Assembly (NCBI GenBank): GCA_044870295.1
Contig: JBIOYQ010000210.1
Location: 1 to 7,571, forward strand
Source of the DNA: AC-52 sp044870295
Lineage (GTDB): Bacteria; Actinomycetota; UBA4738
Direction: 5' to 3'
DNA: 7,571 bases
Both the position numbers and the translations under genes were made by a program. Below the pieces are notes generated by a model that was given only the letters and a program-made list of their open reading frames with translations, had not been told where the DNA came from and searched no databases. Each line of letters opens with the position of its first letter. Position 1 is the stretch's first letter. Shown in pieces: positions 1-6,230 of the stretch.

Positions 1-787
1 CGACGACCCCGACGTCCGCGCGATCGAGGTCGACGAGGACACGACCGCCTACGAGAAGGGCCACATCACCAACACCCTCGGGTGGAACTGGTTCACCGAC
101 CTGCACGCACCGGTGGGCCGTGACTACGTCGATCAGGAAGGGTTGAACGCGCTGCTGCGGCGGGCCGGCGTCGGCCCGGACACCACGGTCGTTCTGTACG
201 GCGGCAACAACAACTGGTTCGCGGCGTACGCCTACTGGGTGCTGCGGTACCTCGGTTTCGGGTCCGTGAAGCTCCTGAATGGGGGAAGGAAGAAGTGGGA
301 GCTGGAGTCGCGGCTGCTGACCCAGGCCGTCCCGTCGTTCCCGACCACCGACTTCACCATCCAGAACCCGGTACGGGGTGACATCCGCGCGTTCCGTGAC
401 GACGTTCTGCAGCGGGTCGGCGACACGACCACCGCGTTCATCGACGTGCGCAGCCCGGAGGAGTACCGAGGCGAGAGGCTGGCCCCCGACCATCTGCCGC
501 AGGAACAGGCCCAGGTCCCCGGGCACATCCCCGGGGCCGCCAACATCCCGTGGGCCAAGGCCGCGAACGAGGACGGCACGTTCAAATCCGCCGATGAGCT
601 GAAGGCGCTGTACGAAGGTGCCGGCATCTCGGCCGGCCGGGAGACCATCGCCTATTGCCGGATCGGAGAGCGTTCCTCGCACACGTGGTTCGCGCTGACC
701 GAGCTGCTGGGGTGGGACAAGGTCAGCAACTACGACGGTTCGTGGACCGAGTACGGCTCGTTGGTGGGAGCTCCGGTCGAGAAGTGA
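1..787 (+). CDS. cysA2: thiosulfate sulfurtransferase (two-domain rhodanese, CysA2/SseA type), 5'-partial
   Basis: Cytoplasmic enzyme expected to move sulfane sulfur from thiosulfate to an acceptor such as cyanide or a thiol. The frame is open from base 2, giving 261 codons up to TGA 785-787. The GTG at 113 is internal, because recognisable sequence (IEVDEDTTAYEKGHI) lies before it. From memory of mycobacterial CysA2 (about 277 residues), roughly 16-18 N-terminal residues are missing. The first rhodanese domain holds LYGGNNNWFAAYAYW and LLNGGRKKWEL and lacks a catalytic Cys. The second holds FIDVRSPEEY, PGHIPGAANIPW and the active-site loop CRIGERSSHTW, whose Cys codon is 656-658. The conserved end YDGSWTEYGSLVGAP is intact. 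Its last 58 bases overlap the end of the convergent kinase gene. The symbol rests on resemblance to M. tuberculosis cysA2/cysA3, not the sulfate-transporter ATPase also called cysA; sseA-like is an alternative name. The promoter is outside the window. Confidence 0.95.
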   Translation, partial: DDPDVRAIEVDEDTTAYEKGHITNTLGWNWFTDLHAPVGRDYVDQEGLNALLRRAGVGPDTTVVLYGGNNNWFAAYAYWVLRYLGFGSVKLLNGGRKKWELESRLLTQAVPSFPTTDFTIQNPVRGDIRAFRDDVLQRVGDTTTAFIDVRSPEEYRGERLAPDHLPQEQAQVPGHIPGAANIPWAKAANEDGTFKSADELKALYEGAGISAGRETIAYCRIGERSSHTWFALTELLGWDKVSNYDGSWTEYGSLVGAPVEK

Positions 788-3700
788 GCGGTCCCCGGTA
801 GGAACACCCTGAAGGAGGCGCCTCCGCCAGGGCGTTCCTCCACCCAGGCCCTGCCTCCGTGAAGCTCGGCGAACCTGGACACGAGCGACAGGCCGATACC
901 GACGCCGGGTGAGTGCGCGGGCGCCTGCGGGCCCTGCCGGAACGGTTCGAAGATGGTCTCTCGCAGGTGCTCGGGGACGCCCGGACCGTCGTCCTCCACG
1001 ATGATCAGCACACCGTCGCCGAGCGGTTCAGCCCGTACCCAGATGGTGCAGTCGGGCGGGGTGTGCCGCGCCGCGTTCACCAGCAGGTTCTCCACGATCC
1101 GCTCCACCTTCGGCGCGTCGAGCTGAGCCACCACCAGCTGGGCCTCCACGCGAACGGGCCGGGTCCCCAGGACCTGTGAGCTCTCGACGACCCGTCGAAC
1201 CAGCGATACCACGTCCGTCGGCTTCCTCCTCGGTTCCAGGATCCCTCGATCCAGACGGTCCAGGTCGAGGAGATCGGACAGCAGCTGGTCGAGCTTTCGG
1301 GCGTTGGCGGCCAGGCGACGCACGATGTCGAGCCGCTCGTCGTCCGGCAGCTCGATCTCCTGCCGCTCCAGGGTCAGGGCGAACCCCAGGACGGCGGCAA
1401 GCGGGGTTCGGAGCTCGTGGGACACCGCGTGCAGGAACGTGTTCTTCATCTCGTCGAGCGCGCGGAGCCGCTCGGTGGCCTGGCGCTCCATCTGCAAGGC
1501 CCGCTCCAGCTCGACCTCAGCTCGCTTGCGCGACGTGATGTCGTACAGGATGCCCTGGGAGAATCTGGGTTCTCCCTTCTCGTCGGCCACGGCGACGGCC
1601 TCGTCCAGGACCCACACCTCATGGCCGTCTCGAGCCATGAGCCGGTACTCCTGGCTGAGCCTCTTCCCGGTGGCGTAGTGGTTCGTGTCGACCGCCAACA
1701 CGCGATCGCGGTCATCCGGGTGGATCAGCGTGGGCCAGAGGCCGGGCTCGGAGATGAAGTCGTCCGCCGAGTACCCCAGCATCTCTTCGATCTGAGGACT
1801 GACGTAGGTCGTTCGGTAGTGGCCGGGGATGCCCTCGTAGGAATCGATGTACGTGATGGCGGGGATCTGTTCGACGAGGGTGCGGTAGCGCGCCTCGGCC
1901 TCGCGGAGCTGCTCCTCCGCCCGCTTGCGCTCGGTGATGTCGAGCATCACGCCCTGCAGGAGCGGGGCCTCACCGTCGGGCCCGGGGACCACGACGGACT
2001 CATCACGGACCCAGACGGTGCGTCCGTCCTTGGTCAGCAGCCGGTACTCGCACAGCATCGGTTCGCCCGTCTCCTGACTGTGGTGCTCGTCGGCCAGGAC
2101 GCGGTCTCGATCCTCCGGGTGGAGCCGGCGTGACCACAGGTTCGGACGGACCATCCACTCCTCGGGGGTGAACCCCAGGATCGCCTCGATCTGAGGGCTG
2201 ACGTACAGCCAGGGGGCGGTCTCCCCGAACTCGGCGGTGTAGATGATCGCCGGGATCTTCTCCACCAGCGTCCGGTATTTCGCCTCGGCCTGGCGAAGCT
2301 GTCGTTCGACCCGCTCACGCTTCTCGAGCTGCCGCTGGGCCTCCGCGTACAGCTGTGCGTTGTCGAGCGCGATCGACGCCAGCCGGGCGAATTGCTCCAG
2401 CAGCGACTCGTCGTCCTCGTCGAAGGACTTCCCTGGTTCGGTGTGCGCGACGGCGATGGTGCCGAGGAACTGCGACGCCGACGTCAGCGGGGCGGCCAGG
2501 CCCGCACGAATCACGCCGTAGCGCTGGTCGGGGAGTCGCCCCGGCCACGCCGTGTAATCGCTCACGCTCGAGGGCTTGCCGGTGTCCCAGATACGCCCGA
2601 GCATCCCGTGCCCTCGCTGTACCCGGTCTCCGATCCACCCCGCGAAGAGGCCGGTACCGACATGAAGCTCGAGCTCGCCTTCGGCCTGCTTCGCCAAGTA
2701 GATGGCGCCGTTGGGTGTGTCCAGCAGCGCGGCGGCGCGAGAGACGATGTCCTCCAGCAGTTCCCGAACGTCCAGGCGACTCATCAGGCGCAACGCCGTC
2801 TCGTGGAGGGCGGAGAGGTACTCACCGCGCTGCCGCAGGGCCGCCTCGGCTCGCTTCCGTGGGGTGATGTCCCGGATGACGACCTGCCCGGCCGGGTTGC
2901 CGCCGAACGTGAGTGGCATGCCCGCCACCTCCACGTCCAAGACTCGACCATCCAATCGGATCAGCTTCTCCTCGATCGGGGGGACGGCCTGGCCCTCCAC
3001 GGCCAACTGCCGGGCGCGCTCCGTGACCAGCTCGTGGTAGTCGGGGTGGACCACGTCGAGGATCGGCATGCCGATGAGGTCCTCCGGACTCCCCGCGCCC
3101 AGCAGGCGGGCCGTCGCTTCGTTGGCGAAGACGAACTTCCCGTCGCTGTGCACGGCGATGGCGTCGGGGGAGAGCTCCACCAATCGCCGGTATCGTTCCT
3201 CGCTCTCGCGGAGCGCCTCTTCGGCACGACGTCGATCGGTGATGTCGCGGACATAGGCCGTGAACATGGCCGGCCCCGAGACCTCGACCCGGGTGATGGC
3301 CAGCTCGACCGGGAATTCGCTCCCATCTGCCCGGAGGGCGGAGGTCTCGACCCGCCGCCCGATCATCGACGACGATCCCGTTGTCAGATACCGCACCATC
3401 CCGGCTCGGTGGCGCTCCCGCATGGACGGCGGTACCAGGAGATCCGCCATCGACTGCCCCAGAACATCGGCCCTGTCATGGCCGAACATCAGCTCGGCGG
3501 CGGGGTTGAACTCGAGCAGGCGTCCCTGGTGATCGATCGTGATGATCGCGTCCTGAGCTGACTGGAGCATCGCGCTCTTCCGTGCCTCGCTCTCCCGCAT
3601 CGCCTCCTCGGCCCGATGCCGAGCGGTGACGTCGCGGGCCACGATCTGGACGGCCGGCTCACCGTCGACCAGGAAGGCCGTCGCGGCCACCTCCGCCTCG

Positions 3701-4560
3701 ACCGGTGAGCCATCCATGCGCACCAGGCGTTCGAGCAGGACGGGGACCGCCTTCCCCTCTCGCAGCCGCTGCAGCTGCTGCAGGACGTCGGGCCGGGAAT
3801 CGAGGTGGACGAACTCCAGGACCGACCGGCCGATCAGGTCCCCGGGGGCTCGGGCCCCCAGGAGCCGCGCGGCAGCCGGGTTGGCGAAGCTGATGGTGCC
3901 GCTGTGATGGACGGCGATGGCGTCGGGAGAGGACTCGACCAGTCTCCGGTATCGGTCCTCGGACTCGCGGAGGGCGGCTTCGGCCCGGTGTTGCTGGAGG
4001 GTGGCGCCGAGGATGCCGGCTGCCGCTCTCAGTGCGCCGAGCTCGGCCAGGGACCAGGTCCGATCGCGCGAACCGTTCCCGAACGCCAGACCGCCCCACC
4101 AGTGCTCGCCCGCAAAGACCGGAACGACGGCGATCGACCGGATTCGCTGAGCGGCCAGGAACTCCATCTCTGCCGCGGGGGCATCCCCGGTCGTTCCGCG
4201 GACGACGTCGCCCGCCGAGAGCAGTGCCTGCCACCGGGAGAGCGACGGCTGGTAGGCGATCCCTTCCTGACTGAGCTCCGCGAGGGGCGGCACGCCCGGC
4301 GCTGCCCACTCGTAGCGCCGCTCGAGGAAGAGCCGGCCGTCCTCGTTGGTCCTGTTCTGATAGACGGTCACGCGATCGACACGCGCCGCCCATCCGAGTT
4401 GGCCGAGCATCGCGCCGACTTCTTCCTCGGCTGACCGGGCGTTGAGGAAGCGTTGAGCGGCCGACGCCACCACCTCGAGGATGGCACCGCGTCGGTCTTC
4501 GTCCGGAGGCGCGTCGAGACGAGCGGGCTCCGGGAGCTGGCGCTCCGAGATATGAGGCAT
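730..4560 (-). CDS. soluble multi-sensor histidine kinase (GAF-PAS3-GAF-PAS2-HisKA-HATPase_c)
   Basis: A 1276-residue sensor kinase expected to autophosphorylate on His and pass the phosphate to a response regulator not encoded here. Approximate domains: GAF 20-195, PAS 200-315, PAS 325-445, PAS 450-570, GAF 580-740, PAS 757-880, PAS 884-1013, HisKA 1030-1105, HATPase_c 1145-1256. Visible motifs: H-box HAVSHELRTP with phospho-acceptor H1048 (codon 1417-1419), N-box VENLLVNAARHTP, G1 EDDGPGVP, F-box IFEPFRQG, G2 GVGIGLSLV. All key residues are present, so it should be active. Each PAS ends in a D(I/V)T-x-R-x-RAE linker that probably continues as a coiled coil. No signal peptide or membrane segment is visible, so it should sense cytosolic cues. 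The ATG start has AGGAG 9 nt upstream. The domain proper ends near FRVFLPG; about 20 further residues are read antisense to the sulfurtransferase 3' end, stopping at TAG 730-732. The ligands are unknown. Confidence 0.95.
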   Translation of the reverse strand: MPHISERQLPEPARLDAPPDEDRRGAILEVVASAAQRFLNARSAEEEVGAMLGQLGWAARVDRVTVYQNRTNEDGRLFLERRYEWAAPGVPPLAELSQEGIAYQPSLSRWQALLSAGDVVRGTTGDAPAAEMEFLAAQRIRSIAVVPVFAGEHWWGGLAFGNGSRDRTWSLAELGALRAAAGILGATLQQHRAEAALRESEDRYRRLVESSPDAIAVHHSGTISFANPAAARLLGARAPGDLIGRSVLEFVHLDSRPDVLQQLQRLREGKAVPVLLERLVRMDGSPVEAEVAATAFLVDGEPAVQIVARDVTARHRAEEAMRESEARKSAMLQSAQDAIITIDHQGRLLEFNPAAELMFGHDRADVLGQSMADLLVPPSMRERHRAGMVRYLTTGSSSMIGRRVETSALRADGSEFPVELAITRVEVSGPAMFTAYVRDITDRRRAEEALRESEERYRRLVELSPDAIAVHSDGKFVFANEATARLLGAGSPEDLIGMPILDVVHPDYHELVTERARQLAVEGQAVPPIEEKLIRLDGRVLDVEVAGMPLTFGGNPAGQVVIRDITPRKRAEAALRQRGEYLSALHETALRLMSRLDVRELLEDIVSRAAALLDTPNGAIYLAKQAEGELELHVGTGLFAGWIGDRVQRGHGMLGRIWDTGKPSSVSDYTAWPGRLPDQRYGVIRAGLAAPLTSASQFLGTIAVAHTEPGKSFDEDDESLLEQFARLASIALDNAQLYAEAQRQLEKRERVERQLRQAEAKYRTLVEKIPAIIYTAEFGETAPWLYVSPQIEAILGFTPEEWMVRPNLWSRRLHPEDRDRVLADEHHSQETGEPMLCEYRLLTKDGRTVWVRDESVVVPGPDGEAPLLQGVMLDITERKRAEEQLREAEARYRTLVEQIPAITYIDSYEGIPGHYRTTYVSPQIEEMLGYSADDFISEPGLWPTLIHPDDRDRVLAVDTNHYATGKRLSQEYRLMARDGHEVWVLDEAVAVADEKGEPRFSQGILYDITSRKRAEVELERALQMERQATERLRALDEMKNTFLHAVSHELRTPLAAVLGFALTLERQEIELPDDERLDIVRRLAANARKLDQLLSDLLDLDRLDRGILEPRRKPTDVVSLVRRVVESSQVLGTRPVRVEAQLVVAQLDAPKVERIVENLLVNAARHTPPDCTIWVRAEPLGDGVLIIVEDDGPGVPEHLRETIFEPFRQGPQAPAHSPGVGIGLSLVSRFAELHGGRAWVEERPGGGASFRVFLPGTAHFSTGAPTNEPYSVHEPS
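801..838. terminator. 38-base inverted repeat 14 bases after the sulfurtransferase stop; possible bidirectional terminator
   Basis: Arms 801-811 (GGAACACCCTG) and 828-838 (CAGGGCGTTCC) pair over 11 positions with one mismatch. A 2x2 mismatch follows, then the perfect 12-base palindrome GGAGGCGCCTCC at 814-825. As RNA this would be a long hairpin on either strand. Neither side has a U-run, so a classical intrinsic terminator is not shown. The element is also kinase coding sequence (ERPGGGASFRVF), so part of the symmetry may be chance from codons for conserved residues. Confidence 0.35.
1522..2292 (-). repeat. tandem duplicated PAS modules (PAS4/PAS5) inside the kinase
   Basis: Residues 757-880 and 884-1013 are two adjacent PAS_3-type modules with the same order of landmarks: AEA(K/R)YRTLVE(K/Q)IPAI, then YVSPQIE-x2-LG(F/Y), then HP(E/D)DRDRVLA, then EYRL-x4-DG-x-x-VWV, then DIT-x-RKRAE. 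They look like an in-gene duplication. The second copy has a longer loop near its start (residues 905-917). Confidence 0.7.
2860..3963 (-). repeat. related PAS modules 1 and 3 flanking a different PAS
   Basis: Residues 200-313 and 450-567 share RRLVE-x-SPDAIAVH, FAN-x-A-x-ARLLGA and DLIG, whereas the PAS between them (325-445) is of another subtype. At DNA level a 17-base stretch, ACGGCGATGGCGTCGGG on the plus strand, is identical at 3152-3168 and 3911-3927. This suggests duplication of a block, or insertion of the middle PAS between two copies. Confidence 0.65.
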
Positions 4561-4569
4561 GAACGGACG

Positions 4570-4574
4570 CTCCT
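4570..4574 (-). promoter_or_regulatory. ribosome binding site of the kinase gene
   Basis: The minus strand reads AGGAG, 9 nt before the ATG at 4560-4558. It supports this start, and it contrasts with sufB and the DUF222 gene, which have no such site. Confidence 0.6.
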
Positions 4575-4575
4575 G

Positions 4576-4590
4576 CAGGTGTCACCCCTG
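4576..4590. promoter_or_regulatory. imperfect 15-base palindrome at the predicted kinase transcription start
   Basis: CAGGTGTCACCCCTG is symmetric about base 4583 except for one mismatched pair (4580/4586). It lies between the candidate -10 and the ribosome binding site, where a repressor could act. It is a single short palindrome in GC-rich DNA, so chance is quite possible. Confidence 0.2.
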
Positions 4591-4618
4591 TTATCGGCGC
4601 GCCGTCACGCTGGTGAAG
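4590..4618 (-). promoter_or_regulatory. weak candidate promoter of the kinase gene
   Basis: On the minus strand a GATAAC -10-like hexamer (4595-4590) lies 17 bases after CTTCAC (4618-4613), a poor -35. Transcription would start near 4583-4584 and leave a leader of about 23 nt containing the AGGAG site. The spacing is sensible but the hexamers are weak. Confidence 0.25.
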
Positions 4619-4754
4619 CACGGGCGGGCGGAGGAGTTCGGCCTCGCTCGCCGGGCTGGAACTGGTTGTGATGCGGTAGCGGGGGTATGCGTCGCCTACG
4701 GCATCGGGAGGCTGTTGCGGGTGGCGGGCGAGGGCTGAGAGGAGTGAGCCGATC

Positions 4755-4808
4755 ATGCCTCTGACCTGCGGTTTCGAATCCGATTTGACCGGTGGACTTC
4801 AGGTGTAG
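4755..4808 (+). CDS. possible 17-codon upstream ORF ahead of sufB
   Basis: ATG at 4755 opens MPLTCGFESDLTGGLQV and stops at TAG 4806-4808. It is in the same frame as sufB and ends 9 bases before the sufB GTG. A good Shine-Dalgarno, GAGAGGAG, ends at 4744, 10 bases before the ATG. If transcribed, it could couple translation to sufB or act as a leader peptide; it has one Cys codon. Against it, the likely sufB promoter lies inside it, so it needs a second upstream promoter, and I see no convincing one. No recognisable function. Confidence 0.2.
   Translation: MPLTCGFESDLTGGLQV
4770..4781. promoter_or_regulatory. imperfect palindrome upstream of the sufB -35 element
   Basis: GGTTTCGAATCC is a 12-base inverted repeat with one mismatched pair, centred on TTCGAA. 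It ends 3 bases before the candidate -35 hexamer of sufB, a place where an activator or repressor might bind. I do not recognise it as a known IscR or SufR site. Confidence 0.2.
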
Positions 4809-4811
4809 ACT
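4785..4811 (+). promoter_or_regulatory. sufB promoter, probably giving a leaderless mRNA
   Basis: TTGACC (4785-4790) and TAGACT (4806-4811) resemble sigma70-type -35 and -10 hexamers with a 15-base spacer, which is a little short. Only 6 bases separate the -10 from the GTG start at 4818, so the predicted first transcribed base is the start codon or next to it. No Shine-Dalgarno is seen there. Leaderless genes of this form are common in actinobacteria. Confidence 0.45.
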
Positions 4812-4817
4812 GGACCC

Positions 4818-6230
4818 GTGGCAACCACCCAGCAGGAGCATCTGGACGAACTCAGCCGCGGGTACCGCTTTGGCTGGAAGGACCCCGCCCATTACGTGTT
4901 CCAGCCGAAGAAGGGTCTGTCCGAGGAGGTCGTCGAAGAGATCTCGTTCATGAAGTCCGAGCCGGCGTGGATGCGGAAGTTCCGGCTCAAGGCGCTGAAG
5001 CACTTCCAGGCCCGGCCCATGCCGTGGTGGGGGGCCGATCTCTCGGACATCGACTTCCAGGACATCTACTACTTCATCCGCTCCACCGAGAAGCAGGCCA
5101 AGACCTGGGAAGACCTCCCGGACGATATCAGGAGCACCTGGGACCGCCTGGGGATCCCGGAGGCGGAGAAGAAGTACCTGGGCGGGGTCAGCGCCCAGTA
5201 CGAGTCCGAGGTGGTCTACCACAAGATCAAGGAAGAGCTCGACACCATGGGCGTCCTGTTCTGCGACATGGACACCGCCCTGCGGGAGCATCCGGACATC
5301 GTCAAGGAGTACTTCGGCACGATCATCCCGCCCAACGACAACAAGTTCGCCGCGCTGAACTCTGCGGTCTGGTCGGGTGGCTCGTTCATCTATGTGCCCC
5401 CCGGCGTGCACGTGGACATCCCGCTCCAGGCGTATTTCCGCATCAACGCCGAGAACATGGGGCAGTTCGAGCGGACGCTCATCATCGCCGACGAGGGTTC
5501 GTACGTTCACTACGTGGAGGGTTGCTCCGCACCGATCTACACCACGGACTCGCTCCACTCCGCGGTGGTGGAGATCATCGTGAAGCGAGGGGCGCGCGTT
5601 CGGTACACCACCATCCAGAACTGGTCGACCAACGTCTACAACCTGGTCACCAAGCGTGCCGCCGCGTACGAGGACGCTGTGATGGAGTGGATCGACGGGA
5701 ACATCGGGTCCAAGGTGACCATGAAGTACCCGTCCATCTACCTGTTGGGCAAGGGAGCTCGCGGCGAGGTGCTGTCGGTCGCCTACGCCGGCCCCGGCAT
5801 GCACACCGACGCCGGCGGCAAGGCCATCCATGCCGCTCCCCACACGTCCTCCATCATCACGTCGAAGTCGGTCTCGCGCGGCGGCGGCCGAACCGGCTAT
5901 CGCGGGCTGGTTCGAGTCGAGCCGGGGGCGCACCACGCGAAGTCGATCGTGCGGTGCGATGCCCTGATCCTGGACCAGGAGTCCCGATCCGACACCTACC
6001 CGTACGTGGAGGTGGAGGAGGAGACCGCGCAGCTCGGGCACGAGGCCACGGTGTCCCGCGTGGGGGAGGATCAGCTGTTCTACCTGATGAGCCGCGGCCT
6101 GTCCGAGGCCGAGGCCACCGCCATGGTGGTGAACGGGTTCATCGAGCCGATCACCCGCGAGCTACCGATGGAGTACGCCGTCGAGCTGAACCGGCTCATC
6201 GAGCTGCAGATGGAAGGCGCCATCGGCTGA
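4818..6230 (+). CDS. sufB: Fe-S cluster assembly scaffold protein SufB
   Basis: SufB forms, with SufC and SufD, the SufBC2D scaffold that builds Fe-S clusters in the cytoplasm. The 470 residues are a full-length match to the family. Conserved stretches include YFIRSTEKQA, RLGIPEAEKKYL, AQYESEVVYH, REHPDIVKEYFGT, WSGGSFIYVPPGVHVDIP, GQFERTLIIADEGSYVHYVEGC, TTIQNWSTNVYNLVTKR and the C-terminal ELNRLIELQMEGA. C236 in YVEGC and C380 in VRCDALIL sit where E. coli Cys254 and Cys405 act in sulfur acceptance and cluster binding (inferred from motif context). The YVEGC site, where M. tuberculosis SufB carries an intein, is uninterrupted. An in-frame TAG at 4806 limits the start to GTG 4818; the next Met is residue 45. 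No other suf gene is present: upstream is a divergent kinase, downstream a convergent gene overlapping by 69 nt. Confidence 0.97.
   Translation: MATTQQEHLDELSRGYRFGWKDPAHYVFQPKKGLSEEVVEEISFMKSEPAWMRKFRLKALKHFQARPMPWWGADLSDIDFQDIYYFIRSTEKQAKTWEDLPDDIRSTWDRLGIPEAEKKYLGGVSAQYESEVVYHKIKEELDTMGVLFCDMDTALREHPDIVKEYFGTIIPPNDNKFAALNSAVWSGGSFIYVPPGVHVDIPLQAYFRINAENMGQFERTLIIADEGSYVHYVEGCSAPIYTTDSLHSAVVEIIVKRGARVRYTTIQNWSTNVYNLVTKRAAAYEDAVMEWIDGNIGSKVTMKYPSIYLLGKGARGEVLSVAYAGPGMHTDAGGKAIHAAPHTSSIITSKSVSRGGGRTGYRGLVRVEPGAHHAKSIVRCDALILDQESRSDTYPYVEVEEETAQLGHEATVSRVGEDQLFYLMSRGLSEAEATAMVVNGFIEPITRELPMEYAVELNRLIELQMEGAIG

Noticed and set aside
113..787. GTG at 113 as the true start of the sulfurtransferase
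   Set aside because: The frame is open to the window edge and the upstream residues match the family N-terminal domain.
2392..3561. 389-codon plus-strand frame opposite the kinase
   Set aside because: It is the antisense shadow of the PAS/GAF region, with no conserved motifs.
3659..4756. 365-codon minus-strand open frame over the kinase start
   Set aside because: It is Arg/Pro/Gly-rich, out of frame with the clear GAF/PAS protein on the same strand, and has no domain.
4768..4784. tRNA T-arm-like GGTTTCGAATCC, suggesting a tRNA or attachment-site remnant
   Set aside because: The five flanking base pairs needed for a T-stem do not form, and no anticodon or D-arm is present nearby. It is better described as a short palindrome.
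5509..5540. Possible intein in SufB at the YVEGC site used in M. tuberculosis
   Set aside because: The reading frame runs straight through YVEGCSAPIY and the protein has the intein-free length.
4605..6041. Long minus-strand open frame of 478 codons opposite sufB
   Set aside because: It is the antisense of a highly conserved gene in high-GC DNA. Its translation is low-complexity, rich in H, R, V and G, with no recognisable domain.
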